Program-made: the position numbers and the translations under genes | Assembly: GCA_025050535.1 (NCBI GenBank) | Contig: JALBVF010000001.1 | Location: 186,001-250,000, forward strand | Direction of reading: 5' to 3' | DNA: 64,000 nucleotides | Source: Candidatus Protistibacter heckmannii | Lineage (GTDB): Bacteria > Pseudomonadota > Gammaproteobacteria > Burkholderiales > Burkholderiaceae | Part shown: piece after piece, positions 36,423 to 45,785 of the stretch | Layout: each line of letters opens with the position of its first letter | How positions within the stretch are numbered: the stretch's first letter is position 1 | Notes under the pieces: generated by a model | The model's database searches: none | The model's input: only the letters and a program-made list of their open reading frames with translations | Told to the model about the DNA's origin: nothing

Positions 36423-36716
36423 ATGGAGGCTCAAGCAACGCTCGATGCGACCCGGTACGTGACCGCCGGCTTTATCACCGCGATGGTGTTCTGCACGATC
36501 TACGAGCAATGGTTTTCGATGTCGATCTTCTTCATGCTCACCGTCACCGCGCACGTCTGCATCCATATGCAGACCCAGGACATGCGAATGGCGATGACCC
36601 ATTACGAGGAGCGCATGGAAAAGCGCGCCCATGCCGAGCGCCTGCGGATGGAGAATGCGCACAACACCCTGCTCCAGTCGTAACTGGAGAACATGCGGGT
36701 GCACCACAAGCTCTGA
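36423..36716 (+). pseudogene. Small two-span membrane protein, possible nonsense near its end
   Basis: A good AAGGAG site precedes ATG 36423. The product has two hydrophobic segments (YVTAGFITAMVFCTIYEQWF and MSIFFMLTVTAHVCIHMQ) and a charged coiled tail. It stops at TAA 36681-36683 (after NTLLQS), but the frame continues LENMRVHHKL to a TGA at 36714-36716, so the TAA may be a recent truncation of eleven residues, or the natural end. I do not recognise the family. It converges on the fatty-acid hydroxylase gene. The 190 bases upstream (36230-36422) hold no gene. Confidence 0.45.
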
Positions 36717-36746
36717 ACGCGCCGCGCCCGCGAGCGTGGCCCTTGC

Positions 36747-37552
36747 TCAGGCGGCGACGATTCTTTCTTCCTCGGCGTTGAGCAGGGGCCGTCGAGCGTG
36801 ACGCGCGAGTCATCGTTGCGGAAGCGCTGGATCACGGGCTTGAGCTCTTCCTTCACGTGTTTCTCGCTATAGCCGTTGAGCAGCGTGCCGATCAGGCTGC
36901 GCTTGACGTCCGAGGTGCCGAGAAACCAGTCCACGATGGGGAAGGTCAGGTTCATGTTGTAGTGCATCATGATTCCCTGATTGTGGTGCGCGGTATGTTG
37001 GCGGCGGATGGTGTTCACGAAGGGCGTGTTGCGCACGAACCAGTTGTCGTGGACGTTGCAGCAGTAGTGGAAGCTATCGTAGACCACGTATTGGCCCACC
37101 ATGGTCATGAAGACCACGTAGCCGGCGTACGGATTGAAGATCAGCGAGGCGACGTAGCCCAGGATCAGACCCGCTGCGCCCAGCGTGCCGAGCACGCGCC
37201 ACGGGAAGAACACGATGAGGAATTCGCGCGTGGTGTCGATCGTGATGTCGTTGTCGGTGAAGTACTGATGATGCTGGCGCGTGTGGCGGTCGTAGATGGC
37301 GCGTAGCGCGAAGACGTCGATCTTGCGGTGCATGACGTAGCGGTGCATCGCCCATTCCACGAAATTCCCGCCGATGAAAACCTGCAGCATCAGCCACCAT
37401 TCCCAGGTGGCGCCCTTGAGGTGCTCGACGCAGTAGGCGATGGCGGCGATCCCCACCACGTACATCACGCCGATGTGAACCAGTCCGTTGTAGAGCGGGC
37501 TGATGTTTGATTTGTACTCTTCGCGGAATTTCCGCTAGCGCTCGGACATCAT
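36747..37552 (-). pseudogene. Fatty acid hydroxylase/sterol desaturase family protein, two lesions
   Basis: A multi-span membrane di-iron enzyme with the three His boxes EWAMHRYVMHRK, YDRHTRQHHQYF and RRQHTAHHNQG, plus a fourth region with HYNMNLTFPIVDW. Starting at ATG 37552 the frame meets TAG at codon 6 (37535-37537) and then continues undisturbed; restart at the GTG/ATG near 37468 would lose about 28 residues. Near the end, one base is missing in GACGGCCCCTGC, so the normal tail (LLNAEEERIVAA, stop at 36747) is out of frame. The likely role was hydroxylation or desaturation of a membrane lipid. Confidence 0.8.
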
Positions 37553-37642
37553 GGCTGCCTACCTCGTCTGATACGACATTAATATACTAGTAATATTCAA
37601 AAAAAGATCAAGGCCCAGGAAGGGCTGGAGCCCGGGCTCGTA

Positions 37643-37683
37643 TACAATCCGCGGGAATACCCGCTAGCGTCCGCAAGACGGAC
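37643..37683 (+). promoter_or_regulatory. Candidate -10 and two dyads upstream of gntR-type gene
   Basis: TACAAT (37643-37648) is followed at once by GCGGG-AATA-CCCGC (37651-37664) and GTCCG-CAAGA-CGGAC (37669-37683). Both dyads lie where RNA polymerase would sit just downstream of the -10, a typical autorepression position for GntR-family proteins. The -35 is not clear. Confidence 0.4.
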
Positions 37684-37697
37684 CGCCAAAGACGATC

Positions 37698-38438
37698 ATG
37701 ACGGCTGAGCAAGCAAAAAAAGCATGGAAAGCCGCCCCCAAGGGGCGCGCCAAGGTGGCGGCCAAGCCGCTGCCGGTGGCGCGACTCATCGAACCGAACA
37801 CCAAGCTGATGGATCTGGCCTATGAGCAGATCGAAGAGGCCATCGTCACGCTGAAGATTCCGCCCGGCACTTCGGTGTCGGAGCTGATGCTCAGCGAGAT
37901 GACCGGCATCGGCCGCACGCCGATCCGCGAGGCCATCCAGCGGCTGGCCCGCGAGCATCTGATCCTGGTGCTGCCCCAGCGCGGCCTGCTGATCCCCGAG
38001 ATCGACGTCAACAAGCAGCTCAAGCTGCTGGAGACGCGCCGCGAGCTCGAGCGCCTGATCTGCCGCAGCGCCGCCAAGCGCGCCACGCCCGAGGAGCGCG
38101 CCGCGTTCAAGCGTCTGGCCAAGGAATTCATCGACGCCGTCGACATCAACGACGACGCCAGCTTCGTGCGCTCGGACCGCGAGTTCAACGAGCTGTGCCT
38201 GACCGCCGCGCGCAACGAATTCTCGGCCGGCGCCATGCGGCTGATGCACGGGCTGTCACGCCGCTTCTGGTATTACCACTACAAGCAGGCCGCCGACCTG
38301 CCCGTCATGGCCAAGCTGCATGCCGCCGTGGCCACCGCCATCGCCGCCGGCGACGGCCAGGAGGCGGCGAAGGCGCTCGACCACCTGCTCGACAACACCG
38401 AAGCCTTCACCAAGGCGACGGTGCTCAGCCCGCTTTGA
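37698..38438 (+). CDS. GntR-family regulator (FCD/FadR subfamily)
   Basis: A 246-residue DNA-binding protein. The N-terminal winged helix-turn-helix is seen in LAYEQIEEAIVTLKIPPGTS and LSEMTGIGRTPIREAIQRLA; the C-terminal FCD ligand domain has LETRRELERLICRSAAKRAT, the metal or ligand residues in RSDREFNELCLTAARN, and HYKQAADLPVMAKLHAAVAT with the last His region. Members sense small organic acids. Intact, and located directly before the decayed second ABC operon, which it may have controlled. A GC-rich stem (38453-38483) follows. Confidence 0.88.
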   Translation: MTAEQAKKAWKAAPKGRAKVAAKPLPVARLIEPNTKLMDLAYEQIEEAIVTLKIPPGTSVSELMLSEMTGIGRTPIREAIQRLAREHLILVLPQRGLLIPEIDVNKQLKLLETRRELERLICRSAAKRATPEERAAFKRLAKEFIDAVDINDDASFVRSDREFNELCLTAARNEFSAGAMRLMHGLSRRFWYYHYKQAADLPVMAKLHAAVATAIAAGDGQEAAKALDHLLDNTEAFTKATVLSPL

Positions 38439-38452
38439 TTCTTTGAGCTGTT

Positions 38453-38483
38453 GAGCATGCGGGCCTGCGCCGGCCGCATGCTC
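38453..38483 (+). terminator. Stem-loop after the GntR gene
   Basis: GAGCATGCGG (38453-38462) and CCGCATGCTC (38474-38483) form a perfect 10-bp stem with an 11-base GC-rich loop, 15 bases after the stop. No T-run follows. The 286 bases from 38439 to 38724 hold this stem, the promoter described next and no gene that I can support. Confidence 0.5.
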
Positions 38484-38636
38484 CGCCGGGACCGCGCGCG
38501 CAGTCCGCGCATCGTCGTCTCTCCTCTCGTTTCCACCGCCCGCCCGTCGTCCACATCAAGACCTCTGGGGTATACCCTCGGTTGTCCAGCCTTGTCCGCC
38601 AAACGGCTGGTTCGCACAGGGTGGGTATTCCTCGCA

Positions 38637-38665
38637 TTGACATTGATTTTTTCGCTGCATATATT
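38637..38665 (+). promoter_or_regulatory. Near-consensus sigma-70 promoter of the second ABC operon
   Basis: A perfect TTGACA (38637-38642), a 17-base spacer and TATATT (38660-38665). The ribosome site GGAG (38715-38718) and ATG 38725 follow at suitable distance. A strong promoter, now serving an operon in which every gene is damaged. Confidence 0.8.
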
Positions 38666-38724
38666 TATGACATATCAGATGCACACAAAAAGCGCGGCGA
38701 AAAAATAATTCACCGGAGACAAGT

Positions 38725-39998
38725 ATGAAGCGCGAACTACAAGCGGCTGAACTCAATGCAGAGCAATCCGCGGCGGCGCGAGCTGATCAAGGTGGTTGGC
38801 GGCCTGGGCGTGGCCGCCAGCGGCGTGCTCTCCTTCCCCGCCATCGCGCAGAACCGTCCGATCAAGATCGGCATCATCGCGCCCAAGGGCGGCATCGACG
38901 GCACCATCGGCGAATGCGGCCTGCGCGGCACGCAGTTCGCCGCCGACAAGTTCAATGCCGCCGGCGGCATCGCCGGGCGCAAGGTCGAACTGATCGTCGA
39001 GGAAGAGACCAATCCGAAGGATTCGATCGAGCGCCTGCGCAAGCTCGTTCTGCAGGACAAGGTGGACTGCATGCAGGGCATCGTGTCCTCGGGCGTGAGT
39101 CTGGCGATGGGCCCTTCGGTCGAGGAGCTCAAGACCGTCACCATCTACTGGGACGGCACCACGCAGGACGGCGTGCGCGAGACCATGCCCAAGCCGCGCT
39201 ATCTGTTCCGCTCCACCGACAACGAATGCGAGGCGGTGATGGCCTCGCTGCTGGCGATCAAGCACTTCAAGGGCAAGTTCGCCACCATCGCCGGCATCAA
39301 CCCCGACTATTCCTACGGCCGCAACAACTGGGCTTCTTTCCTGGCGCTGCTCAAGCTCTTCGGCGTGCAGGTCAAAATGATGGCTGAGCAGTGGCCGAAA
39401 GTGGGCACGCTCGATCTGTCCTCGCACGTGGCCGCGCTCAAAGCCGCCAAGCCGGACCTGATCTTCTCCTCGCTGCTCTTCGCCAACCTGCCGGTGTTCA
39501 TGCAGACCGCCTACAGCGCTGGCCTGATGGCGGGCGACACCAAGTTCGTCCTCCCGGCCGCCGGCTTCCAGCACACGCTGCTGAAGAAGGAGTTCACGCC
39601 CGATGGCATGATTTTCGGCCACAACACGCTGTACTTCGATCTGCCAAACGCCTCGCCGATCCAGAAGGAATTCGTGCAGATGTACGCGGACCGCTACAAG
39701 GACTATCCGCACTGGGAGGCCGACCGCGCCTACTTCGCCATGCAGGTCTACAAGGCCGACGATGGATGAGGTCGCCGCCTCGATGGAGGCCATCGAGGCG
39801 CAGTCGCTGGGCGGCCCCGGCCACATGCGCGCCGACCACATCGCCGAGTAGACCTTCTACCAGGGCCTGACCACGCACAAAAACAAGTATGACTTCCCGA
39901 CCCTGGGCATGGTCGACAAGAAATACTCCGATCAGCTGCAGAAGCCGCCCAGCATGGATTTCTGGAAGTGGATCGAGACGGACAAGATCACGCTGTAA
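38725..39998 (+). pseudogene. ABC transporter substrate-binding protein (Leu/amide family), frameshifted
   Basis: A periplasmic binding protein with a twin-arginine-like leader (NPRRRELIKVVGGLGVAASG-VLSFPAIAQ) and the type I binding fold (IKIGIIAPKGGIDGTIGECG; GIVSSGVSLAMGPSVEELKT). The ribosome site points to ATG 38725, but that frame differs from the body by one base near 38765; an ATG at 38756 is in the body frame but has no site. The body runs to KADDG at 39769, then shifts to another frame (AASMEAIEAQSLGGPGHMRA) with a TAG at 39849-39851 and the normal end at TAA 39998. At least two lesions. Ligand unknown; urea, amides or amino acids are typical. Confidence 0.82.
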
Positions 39999-40023
39999 GC
40001 GGCCGACTCGGCGGGTTGCGCTC

Positions 40024-40788
40024 TTGACAGTCTTTCTCGACATCCTCCTCAGCGGCATTTTTCACGCCTCCGAGCTGTTCCTGGTAGCGGCCGGGCTGCA
40101 GCTCGTCTTCGGCGTGCAGAAGATCGTGAATCTGGCCTGCGGCTCGTTCTACGCGCTGGGCGCCTACGCGGGCGTCAGCGCGATGAGCTATGCCGCCAGA
40201 AAGGGCCTGCCAAAGATCGCGCGGCTGCCGGTGCTGCTGGCGTCGGGGCTGCTGCTGGGCGTGATCGGGCTGCCGATCGAGCGCATCCTGCGCTTCGTCT
40301 ACAAGCGCGAGGAGGGCTTCCAGCTGCTGCTCACCTTCGCGCTGATGCTGCTCTCGCAGGACATCTTCCGCTTTATCTTGGGTTCCACGCCCAAGACCCT
40401 GGGCAATCTCTCGCTGGCCTACGGGCAGACCACGGTTGGCCCAACTTCGATGCCGACGTATAAATTCCTGGTGATCCTCTCCAGCATCTTGATCGCGCTG
40501 GGGCTGGGCTGGCTGCTGCAGCGCTCGCGCTTCGGGCGCATCGTGCGCGCCACCGCCGAGAAGCGCGGCATGAGCGAAGCGCTGGGCGTGGACGGCGCCA
40601 AGGTGACGGTGGCGATCTTCACGCTGGGTGCGGTGCTCGGCACGGTGGGCGGCGCGCTGATCGTCGGCCTGATCCGCTCGCTGGCGGTGTTCTTATATGT
40701 CGAGCTGGAAATCCTGGCGATCTATCTGATCGTGATCCTGGTTCTGATCTTCAAGCCCACCGGCCTGTTCGGGAAACCCGTCGAATGA
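40024..40788 (+). pseudogene. LivH-type permease with in-frame internal deletion
   Basis: A TTG start at 40024 (TVFLDILLSGIFHASELFLV) leads into a membrane permease with GVQKIVNLACGSFYALGAYA and the coupling loop ATAEKRGMSEALGVDGAKVT. The reading frame is open, but the sequence passes from GTVGGALIV directly into GLIRSLAVFLYVEL; the 35 or so residues normally between (a re-entrant helix and glycine-rich loop) are absent, with GGALIV-like words at both edges. Length is 254 instead of about 290. Open reading frame but probably non-functional. It would have formed the pore with the following LivM-type protein. Confidence 0.75.
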
Positions 40789-41699
40789 GTTCCTCCGTCT
40801 CCGGCGCGCGGCTGGCCGTTCTGATCGCGTTCGCGGTTCTGGCCGCCGTGCCATTCTTCCTGCCGCCCTACTACGTCACACTGATGCTGCCGGCGCTGGC
40901 CTACGGCGTTATCCTGCTCGGATTCAACCTGCTCTTCGGCTACACCGGGCTGCTGTCCTTCGGCCATGCGCTCTTCGTCTGCATGGGCGCCTACACCATC
41001 GCCGCGTTGAGCAGCCGCTTCGGCGAGACGCGCATGGAGCTGATCCTGCTCATCGCCGTCGTGATCGGTTTCGTGGTCGCGGTGCCGGTGGGCATGCTGT
41101 GCGTGCGCTACGTGCGCATCTTCTTCGGCATGCTCTTCCATTCCTTCCTGTTCAAGTTCTACGACATCACTGGCGGCGATTCGGGCATCCCGATCGTGCG
41201 CCCCCTGCTGCTCGGTCGCGACTACGCCGACCTGGACAAGACGGCCTTCCTCACCGGCCCCTTCTATTACTACAGCCTGGGCCTGCTCCTTCTGCTGGGC
41301 TGGCTGATGTGGCGCATCGTGCATTCGCCCTTCGGCGTGCATCTGCGCTCGATCAGCGACAACCCGCGCAAGGCGGAATACGTCGGCGTCAACGTCTACG
41401 GCGCGGTCGGCGGCCTGCTGCTCGCCGTGCCCACAAGCCTGGCCGATCCCGAGCTCGCCTACTGGACGCATTCGGGCAACCTGGCCTTCATGACCGGGCT
41501 GGGCGGCTTCGGCAATTTCTTCGGCCCCCTTCTTGGCGCCTTCGTGTTCATCGGCCTGCAGGATCAGCTGATGTCGCTCACCCAGTATTGGCGCTTTGCG
41601 CTGGGCGTTATCCTGATCGTGATCGGCCTGCCAAAGGGCCTGATGGGGCTGCTCGACGCGCGCGGCCGACGTGGTGCGAATCAGGAGGCCAAGTCATGA
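40785..41699 (+). pseudogene. LivM-type permease, probable short in-frame deletion
   Basis: 304 residues, uninterrupted, start overlapping the previous stop. It has LALAYGVILLGFNLLFGYTG-type membrane segments, GLLSFGHALFVCMGAYTIAA, and LRSISDNPRKAEYVGVNVY, after which it goes straight to GAVGGLLLAVPTSLADPELA. About 14 residues usually found between (RYR.xAFVISG.Y) are missing, with VY at both edges. The C-terminus FFGPLLGAFVFIGLQDQLMS is normal. It might still fold, but with its partners broken it is most likely dead. I grade this lesion as inferred from family knowledge. Confidence 0.65.
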
Positions 41700-42464
41700 G
41701 CGCGATGCTGGAAACCAGCGGCGTGTCGATGCACTACGGCGCCTACCGGGCGCTGCACGACGTCAATCTGCAATTTCACGACGGCGAGGTGGTGTCCATC
41801 GTCGGCCCCAACGGCGCGGGAAAGACCACGCTGGTCAACGTGCTGACCGGCCTGCTCAAGCTCAGCCACGGCACGGCGCGCTTCAAGGGCGAGTCGATCG
41901 CCGGCGTGGGGGCCGGTGAAGCTGGCAGGGCTGGGCATGGCGCGGGCCTTCCAGCTCGTGCACGTGTTCCCCGAGCTCACGGTGTTCTAGGCGATCGCCG
42001 CGGCGGTTATCTCGCGCTAGGGCTGCCGCTACGATTTCTGGAGCCGGGTGCACGACATGCAGCCGGTGCGCGAGCAGGTGGAGCGCGTGGCTGGCATCTT
42101 CAACTTGGGCGGGCGCCTCGACTGGCTGGCCGCGCATCTCTCGCAGGGCGAGAAGAATCTGCTCGACATCGTGAGCGCCTTCGTGCTGGATCCGCATGTC
42201 ATCCTGCTCGACGAGCCCACCAGCGGCATCTCCTCCTCCGACAAGCGCGGCATGATGGACACGCTGATGCAGGGCGCGCGCGACGCGGGCATCCGCACGA
42301 TGCTGCTGGTTGAGCACAACATGGACCTGGTAGCGGAATATTCCACGCGCATTGTCGCGTTCACCGAGGGCCGGGTGCTGGCCGATTTGCCGCCGTGTGA
42401 ATTCTTCGCCGACCCGCATCTTGACGCCATCATCGTCGGCCGTCCGCCGAATCATCCGACTCCA
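41696..42464 (+). pseudogene. LivG-type ABC ATPase, frameshift, two stops and IS truncation
   Basis: Starts MSAMLETSGVSMHYGAYRAL, overlapping the permease stop, with Walker A VGPNGAGKTTLVNVLTG. Near 41910 the frame shifts; the continuing sequence (LAGLGMARAFQLVHVFPELT) then meets TAG at 41988-41990 and again at about 42018. The rest has the signature LSQGEKNLLDIVSAF, Walker B VILLDEPTSGIS and switch MLLVEHNMDLV. Its end is displaced by IS-B copy 3 at 42465, and the livF-type partner gene that should follow is absent. Confidence 0.85.
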
Positions 42465-43295
42465 TATTTATCCTGCAGGAAGAAGTTTTCATTCGGCGTA
42501 TTTGACGCGGGGATCCTGGAAGTAGGACTTCACGCGTTCGGGATGGGTTTCGATGAACGCCATGTGGTTCTTTGCTGCGGCGTGCAATTTGGCCTTTGTT
42601 CTGACGGGGACTCGTGTGCTGATGACATGCTTCAGGTCGGCGTTGAGTCGCTCATCCAGATTGAGCTCCGGGCTGTAGCTTGGCAGGTAAAAGACTTCGA
42701 TGTCGGCTTGGTGCTCGGCAAGCCATGCCTTGACCGGCTTGCAGTGATGCACGCCGAGGTTGTCGAGGATCAGGAACACTTTCTTTCCCGCGCGCTTGCC
42801 ATCGGCCACCAGCGCCTCGAAGAACTCGATGAGCTTCTCGTGGTTAAAGGCACCATCGATGATCATCCAGCTTGCCTTGCCCTGATTGGTCACCGTGGAA
42901 ATCATCGACAGCTTCTGTCGCGTACCTCTAACCGCCATCGTGACCGGGGCTTGCCCTTTGGGAGCATAACTGCTGCCCCGAACATCCGTATTCACCAACG
43001 CGGTTTCGTCACCCCAGTGAATCTCGCCACCTTTGGCCTTGGCGCGCTTCTCGATGGCCAGATACTCCTGATCGATCCACTGCTTGACAGACTCCGGTCG
43101 CTGTTCGTAAGCGCGCTTGATCGGCTTTTTCGGCGTGAAACCCCATGACTCCGTATCCCTTCCGATGCAACCTCACGACCTGCTTTCGCCTCTCGTGCAG
43201 TTGTTCCAGTTTTTGGTATTGAGCGTCTTCTTTTTCCATGCCAATTCGATGCCAGAAATGATAATAAGTTAAATCTTTATATTGCCGCGTCAATA
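42465..43295 (-). mobile_element. IS-B copy 3, internally deleted
   Basis: Both ends are present (TA at 42465-42466 and 43294-43295), but the element is only 831 bp. Compared with copy 2, 296 bases of the transposase gene are missing between GTCATGG and GGTTTCACG, with TGG shared at the joint. The deletion shifts the frame, so the catalytic half (VNTDVRGSSYAPKGQAPVTM on) is not translated with the N-terminus. Its left end has several mismatches to the copy 2 end. Inserted after the LivG-type pseudogene. Confidence 0.9.
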
Positions 43296-43343
43296 AGTGA
43301 GCCGCAACACAATGCCAGCCTGATCACGACTCAGGCGGAAAAG

Positions 43344-43685
43344 ATGATCCAAGGACTGGTGCGTTTGCTGTTGTTCCAAGGTGGGGGCGAGGTGGTGTCG
43401 CACGGGCTGTCGCTGCCGATACCGGGGCAGGTGGTCGGCCTGGTGCCGCTGCTGGGCTGGCTGCTCTAGCGCGGCGAGGTGGACGAGAACACCGACACGG
43501 TGGCGCGCGCCTTCAGCCAGCACCTGGGCCTGCTCTTCATTCCCGCCGCCGTCGGCGTGGTGGCCTACTGGCCCACGCTGCTCGCGAACTGGGCACCGGT
43601 GGGCGTGGGCCTGCTGGTGAGCGTGGTGGTGGCGATCTCGGTGACCGCCCTGGTGCTCAAGCTGCTCGGAGGCAAGCCGCAATGA
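43344..43685 (+). pseudogene. CidA/LrgA holin-like protein with in-frame TAG
   Basis: The frame reads MIQGLVRLLLFQGGGEVVSH, LPIPGQVVGLVPLLGWLL, a TAG at 43467-43469, then RGEVDENTDTVARAFSQHLG and LLFIPAAVGVVAYWPTLL with a last membrane helix. This is the LrgA/CidA family: small holin-like membrane proteins affecting murein hydrolase export and cell lysis, always paired with LrgB. A single nonsense change inactivates it. Its true start may have been affected by the IS-B insertion 49 bases upstream. Confidence 0.8.
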
Positions 43686-44337
43686 ACATCGCAGCCCCCG
43701 CCAAGCTGCCGGCCATCGCCGAGATCTTGGCCTATCTCTCCGGCAGCCCGCTCTTCGCGCTGATCGTCACGCTCTCCGCCTATCAGGTCGGGCTGATGCT
43801 CTCGGCGCGCACCAAGGGCAATCCGCTCGCCAATCCGGTAGCCGTTGCGATCGCCATCGTCGCAGCGGTGATCAGCATCGGCCAGGTGAGCTACGAGGAT
43901 TACTTCGCCGGCGCGCAGTTCATTCACTTCCTGCTGGGCACCGCCACGGTGAGCCTAGCGGTGCCGATCTACCGCGGCGTGGCTTCGCTCAAAGGCCGCG
44001 TGCTGCCGCTGCTCGTCGCGCTGTTCTACGGCGGCGGCACCTCGATCCTCACCGCTGTCGGCCTGGCGCGGCTGCTCGGCGGCGACGCGCCGATCGGCAT
44101 GGGAATCGCCGAACGCATCGGTGCCTCGCCCACACTCACCGCCGTGTTCGCGGTAACCACCGGAATCCTCGGCGCCATCCTCGCGCCCTTCGTGCTCAAC
44201 GCGCTGCGCATCGTGCCGGGCTTGGAACCAGCCGCGCCTTCCAGGTGGCCCAGGAGAACGGCATGTTCGCCAGCCTCGCCATGGGCCTTCACGGCATCCT
44301 CGGTGCCCTGCTCATCCCTTTTCTGGTGCGGCTCTAG
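43682..44337 (+). pseudogene. CidB/LrgB family membrane protein, frameshifted C-terminus
   Basis: The start overlaps the lrgA stop (ATGA). Multi-span protein with GSPLFALIVTLSAYQVGLML and LPLLVALFYGGGTSILTAVG and ASPTLTAVFAVTTGILGAIL. After LNALRIVPG the frame is wrong and runs to 44386; the correct C-terminus (TSRAFQVAQENGMFASLAMG, LHGILGALLIPFLVRL, stop 44335-44337) is in another frame, and about 15 residues before it (the SHGIGT region) are lost. A deletion with a frameshift is the simplest explanation. Partner of the dead LrgA. Confidence 0.8.
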
Positions 44338-44340
44338 GGG

Positions 44341-44346
44341 TATAAT
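44341..44346 (+). promoter_or_regulatory. Candidate -10 box (TATAAT) of miaB
   Basis: A perfect TATAAT lies 54 bases before the miaB ATG and just after the lrgB end. The -35 region, inside the lrgB remnant, is poor. Position and -10 quality support it as start of the miaB-ybeY transcription unit. Confidence 0.5.
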
Positions 44347-44399
44347 CGCGCTCCGCAGCAAACCATGCCCCCAGGTATACAACTGAGACCGGCACAGCA

Positions 44400-45785
44400 A
44401 TGAGCAAGAAAATTTTCATTAAGACCTTCGGCTGCCAGATGAACGAGTACGACTCGGACAAGATGGCGGACGTCCTCAAGGCCTGGTCGGGCGCGGAAAA
44501 AGTCCAGATCCAGGAAGAAGCCGACATCATCCTGTTCAACACCTGCTCGGTGCGCGAAAAGGCGCAGGAGAAGGTGTTCTCCGATCTCGGACGCGCCAAG
44601 GCGCTCAAGGCCGCGAATCCGGAGCTGATCATCGGCGTTGGCGGCTGCGTGGCCAGCCAGGAAGGCGCCAACATCGCCAACCGCGCGCCTTACGTGGACC
44701 TCGTCTTCGGCCCGCAGACGCTGCACCGCCTGCCGCAGCTCATCGAGAAGCGCCGCGCCAGCGGCCGGCCACAGGTGGACATCAGCTTCCCCGAGATCGA
44801 GAAGTTCGACCACCTGCCCCCCGCACGCATGGAAGGCCCCAGCGCCTTCGTCTCCATCATGGAAGGCTGCTCCAAGTACTGCAGCTACTGCGTGGTGCCC
44901 TACACCCGCGGCGAGGAAGTCTCGCGGCCGCTGAACGACGTGCTCGCGGAAGTGGCTGGGCTGGCGGCCCAGGGCGTGCGCGAGGTCATGCTGCTCGGCC
45001 AGAACGTGAACGCCTATCTGGGCAGACTGGACGACGCCGCCGACGGCGAACTCGCCGACTTCACCCTGCTGCTCGAGCTGATCTCGGATCTGTCCGGCAT
45101 CGAACGCATCCGCTACACCACCAGCCATCCGAAGGAATTCAGTCAGCGCCTTATCGACGCCTACGCGCGCCTGCCCAAGGTGGTGAGCCACGTGCATCTG
45201 CCGGTGCAGCATGCCTCGGACAAGGTGCTGATGGCGATGAAGCGCGGCTACACGGCACTGGAATTCAAGAGCATCGTGCGCCGGCTGCGCGCCGCGCGGC
45301 CCGACGTGACCATCGGCTCGGACTTCATCGTCGGCTTCCCAGGCGAGACCGAGGAGGACTTCGCCAAGCTGATTCGCATGGTCGAGGAAATCGGCTTCGA
45401 CAACAGCTTCTCCTTCGTCTTCAGCCCGCGCCCCGGCACGCCGGCCGCCTCGCTGGAGGACGACACGCCCCCGCAGCGCAAGCTCGAACGCCTGCAAGCG
45501 CTGCAGGCCCTGCTCGAATCGCAGGCCGCCGCCATCAGCGCCGCCATGGTCGGCTCGCGCAAGAAGGTGCTGGTGGAAGGCCGCTCGCGCAAGAACCCCG
45601 ACGAACTCCAGGGACGCACCGAGAACAACCGCACGGTGAATTTCCTGGCGCCGGCCGCCGCGCATGCGAGGCTGACCGGCCAGATGCTGTACGTGGACAT
45701 CGTCGGCGCCTGTGCGCACTCTCTGCGCGGCGCGCTCGCGCTCCAGGACGAAGCTGCAACTCAGACCGCGACGGTGGGCAATTGA
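44400..45785 (+). CDS. miaB: tRNA-2-methylthio-N6-isopentenyladenosine-37 synthase MiaB
   Basis: A 461-residue radical SAM methylthiotransferase acting on A37 of tRNAs that read UNN codons. The N-terminal UPF0004 domain has Cys ligands in [25 protein letters not shown] and [10 protein letters not shown] for the auxiliary iron-sulfur cluster; the radical SAM core has [19 protein letters not shown] (CxxxCxxC) and [19 protein letters not shown]; the C-terminal TRAM domain carries [20 protein letters not shown]. Full-length and intact. Its stop overlaps the TTG start of phoH. Confidence 0.95.
   Translation: MSKKIFIKTFGCQMNEYDSDKMADVLKAWSGAEKVQIQEEADIILFNTCSVREKAQEKVFSDLGRAKALKAANPELIIGVGGCVASQEGANIANRAPYVDLVFGPQTLHRLPQLIEKRRASGRPQVDISFPEIEKFDHLPPARMEGPSAFVSIMEGCSKYCSYCVVPYTRGEEVSRPLNDVLAEVAGLAAQGVREVMLLGQNVNAYLGRLDDAADGELADFTLLLELISDLSGIERIRYTTSHPKEFSQRLIDAYARLPKVVSHVHLPVQHASDKVLMAMKRGYTALEFKSIVRRLRAARPDVTIGSDFIVGFPGETEEDFAKLIRMVEEIGFDNSFSFVFSPRPGTPAASLEDDTPPQRKLERLQALQALLESQAAAISAAMVGSRKKVLVEGRSRKNPDELQGRTENNRTVNFLAPAAAHARLTGQMLYVDIVGACAHSLRGALALQDEAATQTATVGN

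Noticed and set aside
38451-38708. 85-residue forward ORF before the second ABC operon
   Set aside because: It covers the GC stem after gntR and the sigma-70 promoter; its hydrophobic end is low-complexity promoter DNA, and there is no ribosome site.
39889-40023. N-terminal extension of the LivH-type permease reading frame
   Set aside because: The codons before the TTG at 40024 overlap the end of the binding-protein gene in another phase and have no resemblance to permeases.
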